NCBI GenBank assembly: GCA_041166025.1
Contig: JBEAMJ010000076.1
Coordinates: 1 to 64,000 of the forward strand
Reading direction: 5' to 3'
Source: UBA7672 sp041166025
GTDB lineage: Bacteria; Pseudomonadota; Alphaproteobacteria; Caulobacterales; Hyphomonadaceae
DNA length: 64,000 nucleotides
The stretch's first letter is position 1. Every line of letters starts with the position of its first letter. Both the position numbers and the translations under genes were made by a program. The notes under the pieces are model-generated. The model saw only the letters and a list, made by a program, of their open reading frames with translations. It ran no database searches and was not told the DNA's origin. This document shows positions 60,096 to 64,000 of this stretch, piece after piece.

Positions 60096-60692
60096 ATGAA
60101 ACATCTCGCCCTGCTCGCTGCCCTTCTGCTCGCCGCGTGCGGAAGCGAGACGCAAACGCCTGTAGCGCCGGTCGCAGAGGCCCCAGCCCCGGCCGCAACG
60201 CCTGCCGCTTTTAGCGATGCGCTGACCGCCACCGGTTGGGGGCCCTTGCGGATCGGCATGAGCAGGGCCGAGGTCATCGCTGCCGCAGGCGACACGAAGA
60301 CGCCGGACGCTACGGGCATTCCGGGCAGCGACTGTCTCGAATTCCAGCCCGCACAGGCGCCCGACGGTTTATGGGTGATGATCGAAAGCGACAGGCTGAC
60401 GCGCATCACGATCGGCGATCTTTCAACCGTCAAGGACGCAAGCGGCCTTGGCCTCGGCGACACGGCTGCGAAGGTGAAGGAGACCCACGGCGGCAAGGTG
60501 CAGGCGAGCCCCCACAAATACCAGGACGCGCCCGCAGAATACATTGCGGTCTGGCAAGGCGGGCCGCGTGCGGAGCCGTTTGTGGAAGACGCCGACGCTC
60601 GCGGCCTCATCTACGAAATCGATGGAACGGGAACAGTCGGCGCCATCCACGCTGGCGGCCCGAGCATCCAGTATGTCGAGGGATGCGCGTAA
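60096..60692 (+). CDS. Hypothetical lipoprotein
   Basis: 198 residues with the signal MKHLALLAALLLAACGSET (lipobox LAAC) and an Ala/Pro linker. The globular part opens with TGWGPLRIGMSRAEVIAAAG, a pattern seen in small periplasmic or SmpA-like lipoproteins, and contains GLGLGDTAAKVKETHGGKV, a second similar element. Two Cys, after the lipobox (one in GSDCLEF, one at the C-terminus EGCA), could form a disulfide. GGAGACGAAC precedes the ATG. I cannot name a function. Confidence 0.8.
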   Translation: MKHLALLAALLLAACGSETQTPVAPVAEAPAPAATPAAFSDALTATGWGPLRIGMSRAEVIAAAGDTKTPDATGIPGSDCLEFQPAQAPDGLWVMIESDRLTRITIGDLSTVKDASGLGLGDTAAKVKETHGGKVQASPHKYQDAPAEYIAVWQGGPRAEPFVEDADARGLIYEIDGTGTVGAIHAGGPSIQYVEGCA

Positions 60693-60751
60693 GCCAGGAC
60701 CGGGGTGGCGAGCAATTGCCGAAGAGATGGGCGGGCTGCTAGCTTCCTCGC

Positions 60752-61222
60752 ATGCGGATAACCCTCCTCCTTCTCGCCTTGGCCATGTCAGGATGCGCAT
60801 CCGCGCAGACGCAGACGCCGGCCCCGCCGCCGGATGCCTTCGTGAAGCTCGAGGAGGGCGGCTGCGGCTATATCGCCGCCTGCCCGGCCTACGCGATCAC
60901 GCTCAAGCCGGACGGCAGTTTCAGCTATGTCGGCTATCGGCACGTTCCCGTGATCGGCGAGCGGACAGGCCAGCTTGGGCCCAGTGCGTGGGTGGACGCA
61001 GAGAAGGCCTTCGCCGCAACAGGATGGGCAACACTGCAGGACCCGACTTCGCGTGAGGGCGGTTTTCCATGCATGCCCGACTCGCCCTTCGCACGGATCA
61101 CGCGCCACATCGGCGAGGGTGATGCAAAGGTCTTCGGCTACAATCGCGGCTGCGACTCGCCGAGCGGGGCAGCCCTGCTCGATGCGATCAAGGTCATTCT
61201 GCCCATCCCGGCCGCGCCTTAG
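60752..61222 (+). CDS. Hypothetical lipoprotein (DUF6438-like)
   Basis: 156 residues. The signal is MRITLLLLALAMSGCASAQ with lipobox MSGC. The mature part begins FVKLEEGGCGYIAACPAYAITLKPDGSFSYVG, which resembles the DUF6438 opening (C-x-CP-Y-x-I-x-x-DG), and contains several Cys that may pair. It is in line with the preceding lipoprotein (60-base gap), and converges on the response regulator with a 4-base gap. Role unknown; envelope location is inferred from the lipobox. Confidence 0.8.
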   Translation: MRITLLLLALAMSGCASAQTQTPAPPPDAFVKLEEGGCGYIAACPAYAITLKPDGSFSYVGYRHVPVIGERTGQLGPSAWVDAEKAFAATGWATLQDPTSREGGFPCMPDSPFARITRHIGEGDAKVFGYNRGCDSPSGAALLDAIKVILPIPAAP

Positions 61223-61226
61223 GGCT

Positions 61227-61913
61227 TCAGGCCTGGAGCCTGTACCCGCCGCTTTCGGTCAGCAACAGGCGGGCGTTTGCAGGATCGGGCTCGATCTTCT
61301 GGCGCAGGCGATAGATGTGCGTCTCCAGCGTGTGCGTGGTGACGTTGGCATTGTAGCCCCACACTTCCGACAGCAACTCCTCACGGCCGACCGGCTTTCC
61401 GCCCGCGCGGTAGAGATACTTCAGGATGTTCGTCTCCTTCTCGGTGAGCCGGACTTTCCTTTCCTTTTCATCGATCAGCAGCTTGGCGGCGGGGCGGAAT
61501 TCGTAAGGGCCGAGGCGGAATGTCGCGTCCTCGCTCTGCTCGAACGTCCGCAGATGCGCCCGCACGCGCGCCAGCAGAACCGAGAACTTGAACGGCTTGA
61601 TGACGTAATCGTTGGCCCCGGAATCAAGGCCAAGGATCGCATCCGCATCGGTCGCCTGCCCGGTCAGCATCACGATCGGCGCGGCAATGCCGTGCTTGCG
61701 CATCAGCCGGCAGGCGTCGCGCCCGTCCATGTCCGGCAGCTCGACATCGAGGATGACGACGTCCGCCCTGGCGTCCTCGGCCTTCTTGATGCCTTCGCCG
61801 GCCGATCCGGCATGCTCGATGCGAAAGCCCTCGTGCAGCTCGAACTGCTCGGCCAGCGCCTCACGCAGCTCCTGGTCGTCGTCCACCAACAGGATCGTCT
61901 TTGCGGCTGTCAT
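61227..61913 (-). CDS. OmpR/PhoB-family response regulator
   Basis: 228 residues from ATG 61913 (GGAG 9 bases upstream). The receiver domain has ILLVDDDQELREALAEQF, VVILDVELPDMDGRDACRL with the phosphoacceptor Asp, MLTGQATDAD and the Lys in YVIKPFKF. The winged-helix DNA-binding domain ends with GYNANVTTHTLETHIYRLRQKI and RLLLTESGGYRLQA. No sensor kinase is adjacent. It is divergent from an L,D-transpeptidase gene, suggesting cell-wall-linked control. Confidence 0.95.
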   Translation of the reverse strand: MTAAKTILLVDDDQELREALAEQFELHEGFRIEHAGSAGEGIKKAEDARADVVILDVELPDMDGRDACRLMRKHGIAAPIVMLTGQATDADAILGLDSGANDYVIKPFKFSVLLARVRAHLRTFEQSEDATFRLGPYEFRPAAKLLIDEKERKVRLTEKETNILKYLYRAGGKPVGREELLSEVWGYNANVTTHTLETHIYRLRQKIEPDPANARLLLTESGGYRLQA

Positions 61914-62010
61914 CGGCGGCGTCTCCGGGCCCTGCATTCTGCGTGCAGCAGTTACCAAGTCTAGGTAGGATGGGCCAAGCAAGGAAGCCATCACGAAGCG
62001 GACAGAAGGC

Positions 62011-62523
62011 ATGGCGACGGCGTCTTTCCTGGCCGATTCGACCGGAAGGCTGCGCTGGGCGGGCGGTGCGGCGCGATGTGCGCTCGGTCGCAGCGGCGTC
62101 GTCGCGCCCGCAACCAAGCGCGAAGGCGATGGCGCAACGCCGCTCGGCGCCTGGCCGATGCGCCGGCTGTACTGGCGTCCTGACAGGCTTGAGCGGCCCG
62201 CAACCGCCCTGCCGGTGGAAGCCCTGACGCCGGAAGCTGGCTGGTGCGACGATCCGGACGATCCGCTCTACAACCGTCCGGTGATCCTGCCCTATCCTGG
62301 CCGGCATGAACGGTTGTGGCGGGAGGACAATCTCTACGATCTCATCGTCGAACTCGGCTACAATGACGATCCGGTCGTGCCCGGTCTGGGCAGCGCGATC
62401 TTCCTGCATCTTGCCCGGCCCGACTTTGCGCCGACAGAAGGCTGTATCGCCTGCGCGCGGACCGATTTCCTGGCGCTGCTGGCGATCGCGAAGCCGGGCG
62501 ATCGTCTTGAGATCGTGCGCTGA
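62011..62523 (+). CDS. L,D-transpeptidase (YkuD) family protein
   Basis: 170 residues. The YkuD catalytic region IFLHLARPDFAPTEGCIACAR has the conserved His and the Cys nucleophile. Upstream, ATKREGDGATPLGAWPMRR and DPDDPLYNRPV fit the shorter catalytic-domain-only branch. No clear signal peptide is seen at the N-terminus (MATASFLADSTGRLRWAGG), which is odd for a peptidoglycan enzyme and leaves its location open. Divergent from the OmpR-type regulator. Confidence 0.88.
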   Translation: MATASFLADSTGRLRWAGGAARCALGRSGVVAPATKREGDGATPLGAWPMRRLYWRPDRLERPATALPVEALTPEAGWCDDPDDPLYNRPVILPYPGRHERLWREDNLYDLIVELGYNDDPVVPGLGSAIFLHLARPDFAPTEGCIACARTDFLALLAIAKPGDRLEIVR

Positions 62524-62587
62524 GGCTCAGCGGCGCATGCCGCCACGACAAATCGACATGTGTTGTGCGCACCGCTAGCAAGCGCGC

Positions 62588-63241
62588 ATGACACCTCGAA
62601 TGCTCCTCTTTCTGGCCGGCGCAGGGATTGCGCTTTCCCACCTTGGCAATGAGTGGGTGGCGATGGCCGATCCGGGCGGCCTTGCCTGGAAAGCTGCCGG
62701 CATCGTGTTGCTGGGGCTCTACACGCTGAGCCAGCGGGCCTGGCTGGCCGGCGCGGCCCTCCTCTTCTGTGCAACCGGAGACGTGCTGCTTGAACTGGTC
62801 TTTGTGGCCGGCATGGCCGCCTTCGCCATCGGCCATATCTTCTACGTGCTCGCCTTCCTCGAGTGGGGCCGGGTTCTGGGGCCCAACAAGCGCGACTATC
62901 CGCTCGCGGTGCTGATTGTGCTCGTCTCGCTTGGCCTCCTGGCCTGGCTCCTGCCCGGCATGGGCGATCTTCTGATCCCCGCCCTGATCTACCAGGCGAT
63001 CATAACGACGATGGTGGCGACTGCCTTCATGGTGAAGGCGCCGATGCTGGCCCGCCTCGGCGCAGTGATCTTCATGATCTCTGACACGCTGATCGCTGCC
63101 GAGAAATTCGCTTCCGTCGATGTCATCCCCGGCGCGGTCTGGATCACCTATGCGGGGGCCCAGATCATGATGGCGTGGGGCATGAGCCGCGTGGCGCCCT
63201 ATCGCGACCGGGCTGCGCGCGAAGCGCCTACCCCGGCCTGA
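62588..63241 (+). CDS. YhhN/TMEM86-family membrane protein (lysoplasmalogenase-like)
   Basis: 217 residues, about seven or eight membrane helices. GDVLLELVFVAGMAAFAIGHIFYVLAF and MISDTLIAAEKF carry the conserved Asp/Glu residues of the YhhN family, which includes the eukaryotic TMEM86 lysoplasmalogenases that hydrolyse vinyl-ether lysophospholipids. Bacterial activity is not certain. It follows the transpeptidase gene with a 64-base gap, and its end overlaps yggS (convergent) by 14 bases. Confidence 0.88.
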   Translation: MTPRMLLFLAGAGIALSHLGNEWVAMADPGGLAWKAAGIVLLGLYTLSQRAWLAGAALLFCATGDVLLELVFVAGMAAFAIGHIFYVLAFLEWGRVLGPNKRDYPLAVLIVLVSLGLLAWLLPGMGDLLIPALIYQAIITTMVATAFMVKAPMLARLGAVIFMISDTLIAAEKFASVDVIPGAVWITYAGAQIMMAWGMSRVAPYRDRAAREAPTPA

Positions 63242-63908
63242 CGCGTTCGCCGAACAGCGTGGATCCTACCCGTACGCTCGTGGCGCCGAACTGGACGGCG
63301 AGCTCGTAGTCCGCGCTCATCCCCATTGAGAGTTTCCCGATCCCGTTGCGCGCAGCGATTTTCGCCAGCAGTGCAAAGTGGGGCCCGGCGGGTTCCTCGA
63401 CGGGGGGAATGCACATCAGTCCCTCGATCGCGAAACCATAGTCCCGCCGCAGGCTCGCGATGAACGCGTCTGCCTCGCGCGGTGCGATCCCCGCTTTCTG
63501 CGCTTCTTCGCCCGTATTCACCTGCACGTAGAGCCGGGGCGTCTTGCCCGCCTTGGCGCAGGCCTCCGCCAGGGCGGCTGCCAGCTTCGCGCGGTCGAGC
63601 GTCTCGATCACATCGAACAGGGCGACAGCCTCCCTTGCCTTGTTGGACTGCAGCGGGCCGATCAGGCGCAACTCCACGCCCTGGCGGCGCCAGGCCCAGC
63701 GCACTTGCGCCTCCTGCACCCGGTTTTCGCCAAATATGCGCTGGCCCGTCGCCAGCATGGCTGCAAGGGGCTCCTCGGGCTGCGTCTTCGAGACGGCGAC
63801 CAGGTCCACAGAAGCAGGATTGCGACCGGCGGCCTTGGCGGCGGCGGTAATGCGGGCAAGAACCTTGCTACGGGCTTCCGCAATGCCGGGATCGGGTCGT
63901 TCGTCCAT
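63228..63908 (-). CDS. YggS-family pyridoxal-phosphate homeostasis protein
   Basis: 226 residues from ATG 63908. It has the alanine-racemase-like N-terminal fold: VDLVAVSKTQPEEPLAAM with the PLP Lys, FGENRVQEAQVRWAW, LRLIGPLQSNKAREAVALFDVIETLD, and the end LSMGMSADYELAVQFGATSVRVGSTLFG. It binds PLP without catalysis and buffers vitamin B6 and amino-acid pools. The remaining 92 bases of the window upstream may hold the end of another gene, but I cannot settle its frame. Confidence 0.95.
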   Translation of the reverse strand: MDERPDPGIAEARSKVLARITAAAKAAGRNPASVDLVAVSKTQPEEPLAAMLATGQRIFGENRVQEAQVRWAWRRQGVELRLIGPLQSNKAREAVALFDVIETLDRAKLAAALAEACAKAGKTPRLYVQVNTGEEAQKAGIAPREADAFIASLRRDYGFAIEGLMCIPPVEEPAGPHFALLAKIAARNGIGKLSMGMSADYELAVQFGATSVRVGSTLFGERVRPG

Positions 63909-64000
63909 GCCTGCCTCTCTGACGCCACCCTCAAAAGCCCGGGCCGCGGTCCGCCGCAAGCTCATCGCCGCGGCGCGCAGCGCAAAAGGCGGCAAGGCTC

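Noticed and set aside
63909..64000. C-terminal end of a gene upstream of yggS
   Set aside because: Minus-strand frames here are short and ambiguous; no frame or strand is clearly coding, so none is annotated.

Overview
The window is a dense, GC-rich stretch of chromosome (GC-rich third codon positions, short intergenic gaps, many 4-base start/stop overlaps). Gene content points to an alphaproteobacterium: a Fur protein with HHDH but no CxxC pair, the order glnD-murJ-trpS-usp-nfu-tsaB-rimI-fur-miaB-phoH-ybeY-corC-lnt-xre-metK, a MaeB malic enzyme/PTA fusion beside mutS, a DUF1217 flagellar protein behind a perfect CtrA-type TTAA-N7-TTAA box, and the ftsK/lolA/xth neighbourhood. A Caulobacterales/Hyphomonadaceae-like host is my best guess, but this is an inference from content only. 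I saw no rRNA, tRNA, CRISPR array, insertion sequence or prophage.

Layout. 1-2.4 kb: the end of an unidentified + gene, then on the minus strand a TPR protein coupled to a haem-motif lipoprotein that seems to start at CTG, then a small unknown gene. 2.4-7.2 kb: dnaK behind a heat-shock-type promoter, dnaJ, a lipoprotein, and dapB. 7.3-19.2 kb: housekeeping and accessory metabolism (amidase, glyoxalase, DUF2244, nth, ATP-grasp ligase, PfkB kinase, TPR-beta-hydroxylase, DsbA-like isomerase, SDR with its divergent HxlR regulator, DUF1217, AlkB, enoyl-CoA hydratase). 19.2-38.5 kb: the conserved alphaproteobacterial block on the minus strand, from metK back to glnD. It covers SAM synthesis, lipoprotein acylation, RNA and ribosome maturation, Fur, t6A synthesis, Fe-S delivery, stress, tRNA charging, peptidoglycan flipping and nitrogen signalling. 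Accessory genes are wedged into it (nitroreductase, a membrane protein, a PCuAC copper chaperone, an S41-like protein).

38.6-40.4 kb is the most unusual stretch. After pnuC and a NadR-type kinase (NAD salvage) lie two paralogous mini membrane proteins of 38 and 43 residues, preceded by an exact sigma-54 promoter. 40.4-54.9 kb: mutS, maeB, ampG, a hybrid histidine kinase with a degenerate middle receiver, a UbiH-type hydroxylase, amtB without glnK, an orphan + strand terminator, and ftsK. 55-58 kb: a FitA/VapC-type toxin-antitoxin pair with a palindromic operator, a Lys/Ala-rich protein, cspA with a long leader and two hairpins, three tandem paralogous small membrane-anchored proteins sharing a two-cysteine signature, and an MmcQ/YjbR protein. 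58-64 kb: lolA, xth, two lipoproteins, an OmpR-type regulator divergent from an L,D-transpeptidase, a YhhN membrane protein and yggS.

The candidates I consider least described are the sigma-54-driven mini-protein pair, the three-paralog cluster, the DUF1217 protein with an inserted domain, and the CTG-initiated lipoprotein. All coordinates and motif calls come from reading the sequence; no database search was run.
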